Shown here one piece after another: positions 6,039 to 11,957 of a stretch of DNA of 11,957 nucleotides. The notes below the pieces were generated by a model, which had not been told where the DNA came from, made no database searches, and saw only the letters and a list, made by a program, of their open reading frames with translations. Positions within the stretch are counted from its first letter, which is position 1, and the number at the start of each line of letters is the position of its first letter. The stretch is from Rhodospirillaceae bacterium (GTDB lineage: Bacteria > Pseudomonadota > Alphaproteobacteria > MPNO01 > UBA2964), in contig PBOV01000059.1 in NCBI GenBank assembly GCA_002724505.1, forward strand, positions 1 to 11,957, in the 5' to 3' direction. Made by a program: the position numbers and the translations under genes.

Positions 6039-7109
6039 CTAGTTGCGTATATCTTGATGGAACCATTCCATTGGGATGTGCATGCCCAGTTTTTGTTTTT
6101 TTGCACTCTCGTATATGACTCGTCCAACGGCGGCAAATTGCAGCCCCGCCGAATTGTTGTCGAAAAAAATTTTTTCGCTATCGTTTTCACGACCGGGTTT
6201 GTCGCCGTTAATTACGCTGGCCAGTGTGGGCCAGTCATTAGTGCTGTAGCGACGCAAGTATGCCTCTCCAGTTGGGCGGCGAGCCCTCTCTTGTTCTGAA
6301 CCAATATTCAAATCGTCATAAGAATCTTGCGACATCCCTATAATTTTATCGACAGATGAAAAAACAGGTTCGTCGATTTCATCGATTCTGCATCGGATAA
6401 CTAGGCCGCCTGGTTTTTGTGCCTTAAGCATTTTTTCCGTGTAAACAGGCTGTCGGGAGTCAGTACACAGAGCTACGATATCTGCATCTTTAGCCACAGA
6501 AAAGTTATCTTTTGCAATTGTTACGGGAGTACCAGTTTTTTGACTAATTTTTTCTGCAAAAGTTTCTCTGTTAATTTTTGTCGGGCTCCAAACTCTAATT
6601 TCATTAATTTCACGGACAGTGCATATTGCCTCCGTATATGCGTATGCCATTCCACCCGAACCAATGACGCCTAAAATTTTTGAATCTTTCCTGGATAAAT
6701 ACTTTGCGCCAACTGCTGCAGTAGCTCCAACCCGCGCGTGCTGGATAATCCCGTCATTCATAAGGGCAATTATTTCGCCGTTGCGCATATCGATTAAAAT
6801 TACGAAACCACAATATTTTCCGGGCTCCATATTATGCCATTCTTCGGTCACAGCACCTTCATATTCGGTCCAACTTAAGATGTCGGACTTAAATCGGAAC
6901 GCTAAGGTCGGAGGATCATACATTGCCCCTAATAGCGACCCCCATCGGTAATAATCACCATTTACCGCAGTAGGAGACCATAAATCAGTGCGGGGCTGAA
7001 AACATGCTAGACCCTGAGCATATTGTCGAAGGACCGCCTCCATAGCATCAACCGCTTCCTTCATATTTAGCACACGTTCCTGAACGTCATTATTAATCAA
7101 AAGCGCCAT
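6039..7109 (-). CDS. Ornithine cyclodeaminase/mu-crystallin family protein, second type
   Basis: This 356-residue member of the same family is only distantly similar to the convergent neighbour, although both begin MALLI. The Rossmann dinucleotide motif is LGVIGSGGMA (146-155), preceded by HARVGATAAVGAKYL (124-138), where Arg126 falls at the family's substrate-carboxylate Arg position when aligned without gaps. Lys74 in FRFKSD may be the substrate Lys. The segment that should carry the catalytic Asp of ornithine cyclodeaminase reads GGLVIRCRIDEIDEP instead. An acidic and Arg-rich stretch with EQERARRP (272-279) and an AYLRRYSTNDWP segment are unlike the classical enzyme. The likely role is an NAD(P)-dependent imine reductase or amino acid dehydrogenase; the substrate cannot be assigned. 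The start is strongly supported by GGAGG (7120-7116), 6 bases before the ATG. It converges on the previous gene, and no partner gene follows closely on its own strand. Confidence 0.83.
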   Translation of the reverse strand: MALLINNDVQERVLNMKEAVDAMEAVLRQYAQGLACFQPRTDLWSPTAVNGDYYRWGSLLGAMYDPPTLAFRFKSDILSWTEYEGAVTEEWHNMEPGKYCGFVILIDMRNGEIIALMNDGIIQHARVGATAAVGAKYLSRKDSKILGVIGSGGMAYAYTEAICTVREINEIRVWSPTKINRETFAEKISQKTGTPVTIAKDNFSVAKDADIVALCTDSRQPVYTEKMLKAQKPGGLVIRCRIDEIDEPVFSSVDKIIGMSQDSYDDLNIGSEQERARRPTGEAYLRRYSTNDWPTLASVINGDKPGRENDSEKIFFDNNSAGLQFAAVGRVIYESAKKQKLGMHIPMEWFHQDIRN

Positions 7110-7115
7110 TGAAAA

Positions 7116-7120
7116 CCTCC
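7116..7120 (-). promoter_or_regulatory. Strong Shine-Dalgarno GGAGG
   Basis: GGAGG on the minus strand sits 6 bases before the ATG at 7109. It fixes the start of the second mu-crystallin family gene and is the strongest ribosome binding site noticed in the window. Confidence 0.8.
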
Positions 7121-7146
7121 AGCAAAATAAAACTTGATTGAGAAAG

Positions 7147-7158
7147 TTAAGATCTTAA
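7147..7158. repeat. Perfect 12-bp palindrome TTAAGATCTTAA
   Basis: A perfect palindrome centred about 43 bases upstream of the start codon at 7109, in the 90-base gap after the CopD-like gene. Its position would suit an operator near a promoter for the downstream gene. No regulator gene is present in the window, so the role is only a guess. Confidence 0.3.
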
Positions 7159-7199
7159 GCACGGGATTTTTGCAAGAACAAATAGAGTTCTCAAAACCG

Positions 7200-7655
7200 T
7201 TAACTAAGATATCGTCCTAGAGTGCCTAAGATCACATTTATTAGACCGAGCCAAAGGTTAGCAGTAACGATTAGCCGAATTTGATTGAGGTTCTTGCCTG
7301 CCTCGGGGAAGTTTTCAGACTTTACTGCCTTTTTAAATCTTGAGTATGGCGCAAACCACAAATGCAAATAAAGGATGATCATTAACCAACCAATGACATG
7401 CATGAGATGATAAGGGATGGGTAGTTCCTTAAATCCGGAATAACCGGTAAAAACAATGTAGTAACCGGTGGCTGGGAGTAAGAAGACTGATAACCAGACC
7501 CAAGGAAAAAACTTTTTAAAACTCCTAGCCCATAAGGTAACCCGCTCTGCTGGGTCCATAGGCCCTGCTGCTAGCCTCATGACATAAACAGCAAAAAACA
7601 TTCCGCCTACCCATATTACGGCAGCGATAAGGTGAAGGGTAACAGCGGTATGCAT
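7200..7655 (-). CDS. CopD-like four-helix membrane protein
   Basis: The 151-residue protein is strongly hydrophobic, with four predicted membrane helices at about residues 3-26, 50-70, 83-103 and 128-147, joined by short charged loops. The first helix carries LHLIAAVIWVGGMFF, typical of the CopD/HemJ-like membrane superfamily, and histidines at 8, 83, 86 and 98 lie in or near helices where heme or copper ligands would be expected. CopD proteins are linked to copper uptake; short members like this are mostly uncharacterised. It lacks the recognisable HemJ N-terminal pattern, so protoporphyrinogen oxidase is not favoured. The ATG at 7655 is chosen because GGAG (7665-7662) lies 6 bases upstream; the ATG at 7667 would include that site in the coding region and has no site of its own. 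It is divergent from the MoxR gene. Confidence 0.72.
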   Translation of the reverse strand: MHTAVTLHLIAAVIWVGGMFFAVYVMRLAAGPMDPAERVTLWARSFKKFFPWVWLSVFLLPATGYYIVFTGYSGFKELPIPYHLMHVIGWLMIILYLHLWFAPYSRFKKAVKSENFPEAGKNLNQIRLIVTANLWLGLINVILGTLGRYLS

Positions 7656-7701
7656 GATATTCTCCATTAACTTGTCAGTTTTTGGTCAGACTTGATTGCT
7701 C

Positions 7702-7707
7702 TATAAT
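7702..7707 (+). promoter_or_regulatory. Candidate -10 element of the MoxR-VWA-cupin operon
   Basis: A perfect TATAAT lies 73 bases before the MoxR start in the divergent gap. The hexamer 17 bases upstream (7679-7684, TTTTTG) is a poor -35, so this is a tentative call resting on the -10 match and its location. Confidence 0.35.
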
Positions 7708-7780
7708 GGTACTCTAGGGTCCGCGTCTAAATATTTTAAAGTAATTTTAACCTTGAAATCATGGAATAAAAAGTGAGCCG

Positions 7781-8620
7781 ATGAAGTTTACTGGAACTGA
7801 CACTTACGTCACCACGCATGACCTTAATATGGCAGTGAATGCGGCAATAACCCTAGAGAGGCCTCTCCTTATTAAAGGGGAACCAGGAACGGGAAAGACC
7901 CTACTGGCTATAGAGGTCGCACAGGCCCTGGGTATGCCGTTGTTTGAGTGGCATATCAAATCAACGACCAAAGCACGTCATGGTTTGTATGAATATGACG
8001 CGGTTTCTAGGCTACGAGATTCGCAGCTTGGCGTTGAAGGTGTAGCGGAAATTAAAAACTATATAGACAAGGGACCTCTCTGGCGTGCATTTGATTCGGA
8101 TCAACAGGCGGTCGTCCTCATTGATGAAATTGATAAGGCAGATATTGAATTTCCAAACGACCTTTTGCAGGAATTGGACCGAATGGAATTTTCCGTATAC
8201 GAAACACAGGAAACGGTTAACGCGAAACACCGACCTCTGATGATCATCACGTCTAACAATGAAAAAGAACTCCCAGATGCCTTCTTGCGTCGTTGTTTTT
8301 TTCATTACATTCAATTTCCTGACAACAAAACGATGGAAAAAATTATTCACGTGCATTTTCCTGAAATAAAACAGCAACTTCTTAAGGAGGCGCTCGATGT
8401 ATTTTATTCTTTGCGCGACGTTAACGGAATTAAGAAAAAACCTTCGACGTCCGAGCTATTAGATTGGATAAAGTTACTTTTAGTTGAAAACATAGATGCT
8501 GACGCAATTAAGTCGGACGCCTCGAAAGCAATTCCACAGCTTCACGGAGCATTACTTAAAAATGAACAGGATGTCCAAATGTTCGAACGTCTTGCATTCC
8601 TTTCCCGCCGGCAGATTTAA
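7781..8620 (+). CDS. MoxR-family AAA+ ATPase
   Basis: This 279-residue cytoplasmic ATPase has Walker A GEPGTGKT (33-40), Walker B VVLIDEID (111-118), sensor 1 in TSNNEKE (157-163), and consecutive arginines LRR (169-171) in the arginine-finger region. The conserved insert FEWHIKSTTKARHGLYEYDAVSRLRDSQLG is split here by residue range: it covers about 55-84 and is typical of the CoxD-like MoxR branch. The length is normal. MoxR proteins work as chaperone-like ATPases with a VWA partner to mature or activate metalloenzymes and cell-surface complexes. The partner follows 9 bases downstream. Only a weak GTGAG site precedes the ATG, but the N-terminus MKFTGTDTYV fits the family, so the start is considered right. 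The client protein is not evident nearby. Confidence 0.93.
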   Translation: MKFTGTDTYVTTHDLNMAVNAAITLERPLLIKGEPGTGKTLLAIEVAQALGMPLFEWHIKSTTKARHGLYEYDAVSRLRDSQLGVEGVAEIKNYIDKGPLWRAFDSDQQAVVLIDEIDKADIEFPNDLLQELDRMEFSVYETQETVNAKHRPLMIITSNNEKELPDAFLRRCFFHYIQFPDNKTMEKIIHVHFPEIKQQLLKEALDVFYSLRDVNGIKKKPSTSELLDWIKLLLVENIDADAIKSDASKAIPQLHGALLKNEQDVQMFERLAFLSRRQI

Positions 8621-8629
8621 CAAAACTAA

Positions 8630-9841
8630 ATGTTTGTCGACTTCTTCTACGATCTTCGAAATATGAAAATTCCGGTGACGATCCGGGAATACTTGATGTT
8701 GCTTGAAGCGATGGAAAAGGGAATTTGTGATGGCAACGCCGAAGATTTTTATTTTTTGGCACGGTCAGCCCTTATTAAGGATGAAAGATACTTCGACCGC
8801 TTCGATCAGGCCTTTGGATCCTTTTTTCGAGGGCTAGAGAAGAAAAGCGCCGAATTTTTTGACAGCGCAATTCCCGACGAGTGGTTACGTGCGCTTACCC
8901 AACGCGTGTTTTCAGAGGAGGAGCTTGAAAAGCTAGAGAAATTAGGTTTCGAAGAATTGATGGAAGAGTTGCAGAAAAGACTTGAAGAACAAGAAAAACC
9001 TCACTCCGGTGGTAATAAATGGATTGGGACTGGCGGCACTTCACCTTTTGGTCATTCAGGAATTAATCCAGCTGGTATCCGTATTGGCGGTGAGGGTGGT
9101 GGTGGAAGTGCCACAAAGGTATGGAAAAAACGGGAGTTTCGAAATCTAACGGGGGAAGTGGAGATCGGAACGCGTAATATAAAAATCGCTCTGCGACGGC
9201 TAAGAAGGTTCGCTCGGGAGGGAGCAGAAGATGAGTTTGATTTGGATGAAACGATTTCCTCTACCGCGAGAAATGCCGGATTACTGGAAGTTAGAATGCG
9301 GCCGGAGCGTCGAAATCGAGTAAAGGTGTTAATGTTTATTGATGTAGGTGGAACTATGGATCCTCACGTAAAAGTTAGTGAAGAACTATTTTCCGCCGCA
9401 AAAACCGAGTTCAAATACCTTGAATATTTTTACTTCCACAATTTCCTGTATGAACGAGTGTGGCGAGATAATAGGCGCGGGAGGAGCGAGTTTGTGTCGA
9501 CTTGGGAAGTCTTGAATACTTATAGCTCTGACTACAAAATAATTTTTGTTGGCGATGCAACAATGAGCCCATATGAAATAACAGAGCCGGGCGGCTCGGT
9601 TGAACATTGGAACGAGGAATCTGGCGCTGTTTGGATGCAACGGATGATCGCGCAATTTCCTGACTTGGTTTGGTTAAACCCTGAAGCTCCAGAGCGGTGG
9701 CCGCAAACTATGTCGACCCAACTAATTTATAAATTGATTGGTAATAGAATGTTTCCAATGACTCTTGACGGCTTAGATCGTGCTATGGATGTTTTGCGTA
9801 AACGCAATGGGCAAAAATATCAGCCTATCCATATCCATTAA
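8630..9841 (+). CDS. CoxE-like VWA domain protein, MoxR partner
   Basis: The 403-residue protein belongs to the CoxE/COG3825 group of VWA proteins. The N-terminal half is charged and helical (EEELEKLEKLGFEELMEEL, about 96-114). A Gly/Ser-rich segment follows (127-160, with WIGTGGTSPFG), then the REFRNL and RRLRRFAREGAEDE motifs (168-202) and the VWA domain from about 230. The metal-dependent adhesion site reads FIDVGGTMD (236-244): Asp238 with Gly and Thr242 in place of the textbook DxSxS, a form close to the DVGGSM usual in this group. A further GDAT (308-311) fits the later metal site. There is no signal peptide or membrane helix, so it should be cytoplasmic. It forms an operon with the MoxR ATPase (gap 9 bases). 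No clear ribosome binding site precedes the ATG, so translation may depend on coupling. Confidence 0.91.
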   Translation: MFVDFFYDLRNMKIPVTIREYLMLLEAMEKGICDGNAEDFYFLARSALIKDERYFDRFDQAFGSFFRGLEKKSAEFFDSAIPDEWLRALTQRVFSEEELEKLEKLGFEELMEELQKRLEEQEKPHSGGNKWIGTGGTSPFGHSGINPAGIRIGGEGGGGSATKVWKKREFRNLTGEVEIGTRNIKIALRRLRRFAREGAEDEFDLDETISSTARNAGLLEVRMRPERRNRVKVLMFIDVGGTMDPHVKVSEELFSAAKTEFKYLEYFYFHNFLYERVWRDNRRGRSEFVSTWEVLNTYSSDYKIIFVGDATMSPYEITEPGGSVEHWNEESGAVWMQRMIAQFPDLVWLNPEAPERWPQTMSTQLIYKLIGNRMFPMTLDGLDRAMDVLRKRNGQKYQPIHIH

Positions 9842-9852
9842 AGGCGGGGACG

Positions 9853-10203
9853 ATGCCTATCATTCAAAACAGAACTGTCCGGGAGTTACCTCTTCACGAA
9901 GGAGCAACCTACAGGACTATTGTTGGAGATGACGAGGGGTCCACACCGGTTAGATTAGGGCTTCAAACGTCACCACCAGGGTTTAATACCGGAATTCATT
10001 GGCACCCTTACATGGAAATAGTAATTGTCTTAGAGGGAGAGGGGGAGGCCTGGATTGACGGCGAGAGTGAAATAGAAAAGATTGGTCCAGGTACGACGAT
10101 GATCTTTCATCCTATGGTAAAGCACTGGTTTAGCGTTACGGGAGGAACCCCAATGAAAACTTATGGGATACACGCATCAAGTAAACGGATCGTCGAACGC
10201 TAA
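9853..10203 (+). CDS. Small single-domain cupin protein
   Basis: At 116 residues this is a one-domain cupin. Motif 1 is GIHWHPYMEIVIVLEGEG (47-64), giving metal ligands His49, His51 and Glu55. Motif 2 is GPGTTMIFHPMVKHWF (78-93), giving His91. A 3His-1Glu metal site is therefore complete, so a metal-dependent activity (dioxygenase, isomerase, decarboxylase) or a sensing role is possible; the sequence does not decide. It follows the VWA gene by 11 bases, with AAGG and GGGGA (9841-9850) just upstream of the ATG, so it is probably the last gene of the MoxR-VWA operon. Nothing is known to link such cupins to MoxR function, and co-transcription may be incidental. Confidence 0.88.
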   Translation: MPIIQNRTVRELPLHEGATYRTIVGDDEGSTPVRLGLQTSPPGFNTGIHWHPYMEIVIVLEGEGEAWIDGESEIEKIGPGTTMIFHPMVKHWFSVTGGTPMKTYGIHASSKRIVER

Positions 10204-10321
10204 TTTTTGAATTTTAGGCTTGAAATTTGAATTTCGAAATCCGTCCCCCTTTTTTGTTACAATATTTTTGTGTCTAAAAGACTAAAATATAAAGGGATTG
10301 GTATTCAAAATTACTCAGTTT
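10204..10321. other. Convergent AT-rich gap
   Basis: This gap separates the cupin gene from the oppositely read dioxygenase gene. It holds a near-perfect palindrome GAAATT-TG-AATTTC (10222-10235) and homopolymer T-runs, but no GC-rich stem followed by T on either strand. No small reading frame of substance was seen. Bidirectional termination is presumed, not shown. Confidence 0.35.
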
Positions 10322-10849
10322 TTATATTATTGTTAGCTTTTTAGGGTTTGGATGCCCGCAGCCGTCGCAGTTACCCTCTGCTATCTTCTCGTAATACTCT
10401 TCAAATACTGGCGGTAGGTCCTTAACGATATTGTCAACCCGTACTTCGCGGCGCCAAACCTTTTTAGCACAATTTTCACAATACCACTCAAATGCATCCA
10501 TGACGTCAGGAGGTCTTATTCTTTCCACCACCATGCCTATACTTTCCGGGTCCGGTCGTTGCGGCGAGTGAGGCATGTGGGGCGGAATAAGCATAACTCC
10601 ACCTTCATTAATCGGTTTATCTCGAAGTTCGCCGTCTTCAACAACTTTCAGGGTCATGTTTCCCTTAAGTTGATAAAAAAATTCTTCAAATGGGTCGTCG
10701 TGATAATCCGTACGTATATTTGGTCCACCAACTATCTGAACAATTAAATCCTCTTGTGCAAAGATAGTTTGATTTAGCACGGGGGGTCGAAGCAAGTGAC
10801 GATTGTCCTCCACCCACTGCATTAGATTAAAAGAGACAACGCCATCCAT
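10322..10849 (-). CDS. nbaC: 3-hydroxyanthranilate 3,4-dioxygenase
   Basis: This cupin-fold non-heme Fe(II) dioxygenase opens 3-hydroxyanthranilate to 2-amino-3-carboxymuconate semialdehyde in the kynurenine pathway. With the ATG at 10849 it has 175 residues. The Fe ligands are His50 and Glu56 (RTDYHDDPFEEFFYQ) and His94 (PPHMPHSPQRP). The substrate arginines are Arg46 and Arg98, and the acid is Glu109. The second, rubredoxin-like iron site is complete: CENC (Cys124, Cys127) and CDGC (Cys161, Cys164). Each residue is exactly one lower than in the well-studied Cupriavidus enzyme, so the protein is intact. An in-frame GTG at 10858 is possible but less likely. It is the third gene of a minus-strand operon, 18 bases after an unknown gene. 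No kynurenine monooxygenase, kynureninase, semialdehyde decarboxylase or nadC is visible in the window. Confidence 0.93.
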   Translation of the reverse strand: MDGVVSFNLMQWVEDNRHLLRPPVLNQTIFAQEDLIVQIVGGPNIRTDYHDDPFEEFFYQLKGNMTLKVVEDGELRDKPINEGGVMLIPPHMPHSPQRPDPESIGMVVERIRPPDVMDAFEWYCENCAKKVWRREVRVDNIVKDLPPVFEEYYEKIAEGNCDGCGHPNPKKLTII

Positions 10850-10867
10850 ATTGTTCACCGCAATTAA

Positions 10868-11206
10868 CTAAAGTGAATAAAAGAAATCATCCGGCAAAAA
10901 CTCTAATACACTCTCAATAGTCCTGCCCGTTATAATAGTCTCACCCGTCCGTTGATTAACCAAGCTATATTGTGCGTCGCGAAACCGGTCGACCCGGTAG
11001 GAAGAGTATGGCGTTCGACCACGAGAACCGGCATACAATAAAATTTGATCCAAGCCCTCCTCAGATTTTCGATGATACCGAAACCAGCGATGACACAACT
11101 TCTGTTTTGTCCCTAGTGCCTTGATCTTTTTAATGTCGTCCTTTGAAAAGGGTGAAAGGTCGAGTTCTATAATATTGTCTCTTTCTATATTTTGAGGGTT
11201 AGACAT
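10868..11206 (-). CDS. Unrecognised 112-residue protein
   Basis: I do not recognise this family. The protein is soluble, without signal peptide or membrane helix. The N-terminus is acidic, followed by a charged helix SPFSKDDIKKIKALG (18-32), then a Trp/His/Arg-rich stretch KLCHRWFRYHRK (36-47) with the only Cys (38). An Arg/Tyr-rich region that looks like short beta strands follows (56-92, including YSSYRVDRFRDAQY), then a possible helix ESVLEFLPDD (98-107). It is probably real. It fits tightly between two clear genes on the same strand (12 bases after the HbpS-like gene, 18 bases before the dioxygenase), has no internal stop, and has amino acid patterns of a folded protein. The ribosome binding site is weak. 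A role connected with the dioxygenase operon is inferred from position only. Confidence 0.62.
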   Translation of the reverse strand: MSNPQNIERDNIIELDLSPFSKDDIKKIKALGTKQKLCHRWFRYHRKSEEGLDQILLYAGSRGRTPYSSYRVDRFRDAQYSLVNQRTGETIITGRTIESVLEFLPDDFFYSL

Positions 11207-11218
11207 TTTTCAGAAATT

Positions 11219-11650
11219 TTAAATTACAGCCACAAGGCCGGCCGCCTCAATACCGGCAATTACACAGGCTTCATCGTTGGCGCCAGTGTCGCCGCTTGCG
11301 CCGACAGCTCCAATTGTTTCTCCTGCTGTGTCTTGCACAAGTACGCCGCCGGGGCTGGTTAGAATTTTACCACCACTTAGATCCGAAAGTGCGCCAAAGA
11401 AACTTGGATTTCCTGCGGCTCTCTCACCTAGGGTACGGGTAGATGTACCCATTCCAAGGGAACCCCACGCTTTGCCGGAAGCTATATCTCCCCTTAATAG
11501 GGAGGACTTGTCTTCCCTCTTGAAGGCTACCAGGTGTCCTCCTGCATCAAGAACAGAAAATGTCAGGGGCTTTAGATTCATTTCCCGACCTTTGGCTAGA
11601 GCCGCGTCGATAATTGTGGAGGCCTGATCCAAGGTAATATTCGACATCAT
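11219..11650 (-). CDS. GlcG/HbpS-like protein (heme-degrading domain family, DUF336)
   Basis: The 143-residue protein matches the GlcG/HbpS family over its whole length. Visible features are LKPLTFSVLDAGGHLVAFKRED (26-47, read in two parts), the IASGKAWGSL segment (56-65), the GGKILTSPGGVLVQD segment (93-107), GAVGASGDTGANDEACVIAG (114-133) and a C-terminal small-residue helix. Members form octamers; HbpS senses or binds heme and iron, GlcG is encoded in glycolate operons, and many others sit in aromatic catabolism clusters with unclear function. No signal peptide is visible, so it is cytoplasmic. AGGGA (11660-11656) is 5 bases from the first ATG (11650) and 8 from the second (11647), so the start is uncertain by one residue. 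It is first in a minus-strand operon and divergent from a fumarylacetoacetate hydrolase family gene. Confidence 0.88.
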   Translation of the reverse strand: MMSNITLDQASTIIDAALAKGREMNLKPLTFSVLDAGGHLVAFKREDKSSLLRGDIASGKAWGSLGMGTSTRTLGERAAGNPSFFGALSDLSGGKILTSPGGVLVQDTAGETIGAVGASGDTGANDEACVIAGIEAAGLVAVI

Positions 11651-11682
11651 TGTTTTCCCTTTTTAATTTAAGATACGATTGA

Positions 11683-11704
11683 GTGTTACACCACCTGCTA
11701 TAAT
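11683..11704. promoter_or_regulatory. Candidate operator and -10 element in the divergent gap
   Basis: The 112-base gap between the HbpS-like and FAH-family genes contains the symmetric sequence GTGTTACAC (11683-11691) and, 7 bases on, a plus-strand TATAAT (11699-11704). TTGAGT (11679-11684) is only 14 bases from the latter, too short for a normal -35. A symmetric element beside a -10 could be an operator controlling one or both genes, but this is judged by eye. Confidence 0.25.
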
Positions 11705-11762
11705 AATAGTGACAGATAAAATTCAGACTCGAAAGATTAGCTCTAAGTATTAGGAAAATAAA

Positions 11763-11957
11763 ATGGCGGATTTCAAACTTTTAAATTATGCCGGAGTTAA
11801 CGGTGAGGCAAAGCCGGGGATTCTTGTGGGGACGGATCAGATAGTAGACCTAGAAACGGCAACTGGCGGAGCAGCTTGGGCTAAAACAAATATCGAGATA
11901 ATGAATAATTGGAGTATGTCCTGTTCCAAACTTCATGAATTAGCAAATGATCCGGGA
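11763..11957 (+). CDS. Fumarylacetoacetate hydrolase family protein, N-terminal fragment
   Basis: Only 65 residues are inside the window; the frame is open to the end. The start MADFKLLNYAGVNGEAKPGI followed by LVGTDQIVDLE matches the N-terminal domain of FAH/FAA hydrolase family proteins, whose C-terminal domain (not visible) hydrolyses or decarboxylates acylpyruvates, 2-hydroxymuconate-type acids and related ring-cleavage products with Mg2+ or Mn2+. AGGA (11752-11755) lies 7 bases before the ATG. It is divergent from the operon ending in 3-hydroxyanthranilate dioxygenase, which fits a role after ring opening, but the particular substrate cannot be read from this part. Confidence 0.78.
   Translation, partial: MADFKLLNYAGVNGEAKPGILVGTDQIVDLETATGGAAWAKTNIEIMNNWSMSCSKLHELANDPG

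Noticed and set aside
6619..6951. 110-residue plus-strand open frame inside the second mu-crystallin family gene
   Set aside because: It is antisense to a gene with clear family motifs and shows no domain pattern or ribosome binding site of its own.
4938..7109. Idea that the two mu-crystallin family genes are a recent inverted duplication
   Set aside because: Beyond a shared MALLI start and the family Rossmann pattern, the proteins differ strongly, including at active-site positions, so they are old, separate family members.
8012..8377. 121-residue minus-strand open frame opposite the MoxR ATPase
   Set aside because: The Walker motifs on the plus strand establish the real gene; the antisense frame is a by-product of its codons.
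11277..11627. 116-residue plus-strand open frame opposite the HbpS-like gene
   Set aside because: It is a Pro/Ser/Ala-rich mirror of the small-residue-rich HbpS-like protein, with no independent support.

Overview
The window looks like chromosomal DNA of a proteobacterium, most likely an alphaproteobacterium with a moderate to slightly AT-leaning base composition, such as a free-living marine lineage. This is inference from gene content: a MoxR-type ATPase paired with a CoxE-like VWA protein, adjacent 3-mercaptopyruvate sulfurtransferase and cystathionine beta-lyase genes, and several enzymes typical of organic-matter catabolism. There are no rRNA or tRNA genes, transposases, phage genes or CRISPR repeats, and no gene-free stretch reaches 300 bases. 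Genes are densely packed, with several 4-base overlaps and short gaps.

Region 1 (1-2688, minus strand) reads sseA, metC, hisI, then a COG0523/CobW-type GTPase cut off by the window edge. The first two are sulfur amino acid enzymes. hisI is a histidine biosynthesis enzyme whose stop codon overlaps the start of the putative metal-chaperone GTPase. A candidate promoter lies upstream of sseA, and two small stem-loops sit between sseA and metC.

Region 2 (2863-7109) is the least ordinary part. A plus-strand set holds a luciferase-like flavin monooxygenase, an alpha/beta hydrolase translationally coupled to it that carries Cys where the nucleophilic Ser normally sits, and an ornithine cyclodeaminase/mu-crystallin family protein. 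A second, quite different member of that same family converges on it from the minus strand. Both lack parts of the classical ornithine cyclodeaminase active site. Together they suggest an uncharacterised pathway in which a substrate is oxygenated, hydrolysed, and an imine or amino/keto acid is then reduced or deaminated. No substrate can be named.

Region 3 (7200-10203) has a CopD-like four-helix membrane protein on the minus strand, divergent from a MoxR ATPase - VWA protein - cupin set on the plus strand. The MoxR/VWA pair is a well-known chaperone-like or metalloenzyme-maturation arrangement whose client is not evident here.

Region 4 (10322-11957) is a minus-strand operon of a GlcG/HbpS-like protein, an unrecognised 112-residue protein, and a 3-hydroxyanthranilate 3,4-dioxygenase with complete catalytic and rubredoxin-like iron sites. 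It is divergent from the start of a fumarylacetoacetate hydrolase family gene. This looks like part of an aromatic ring-cleavage module, although no other kynurenine-pathway gene is visible.
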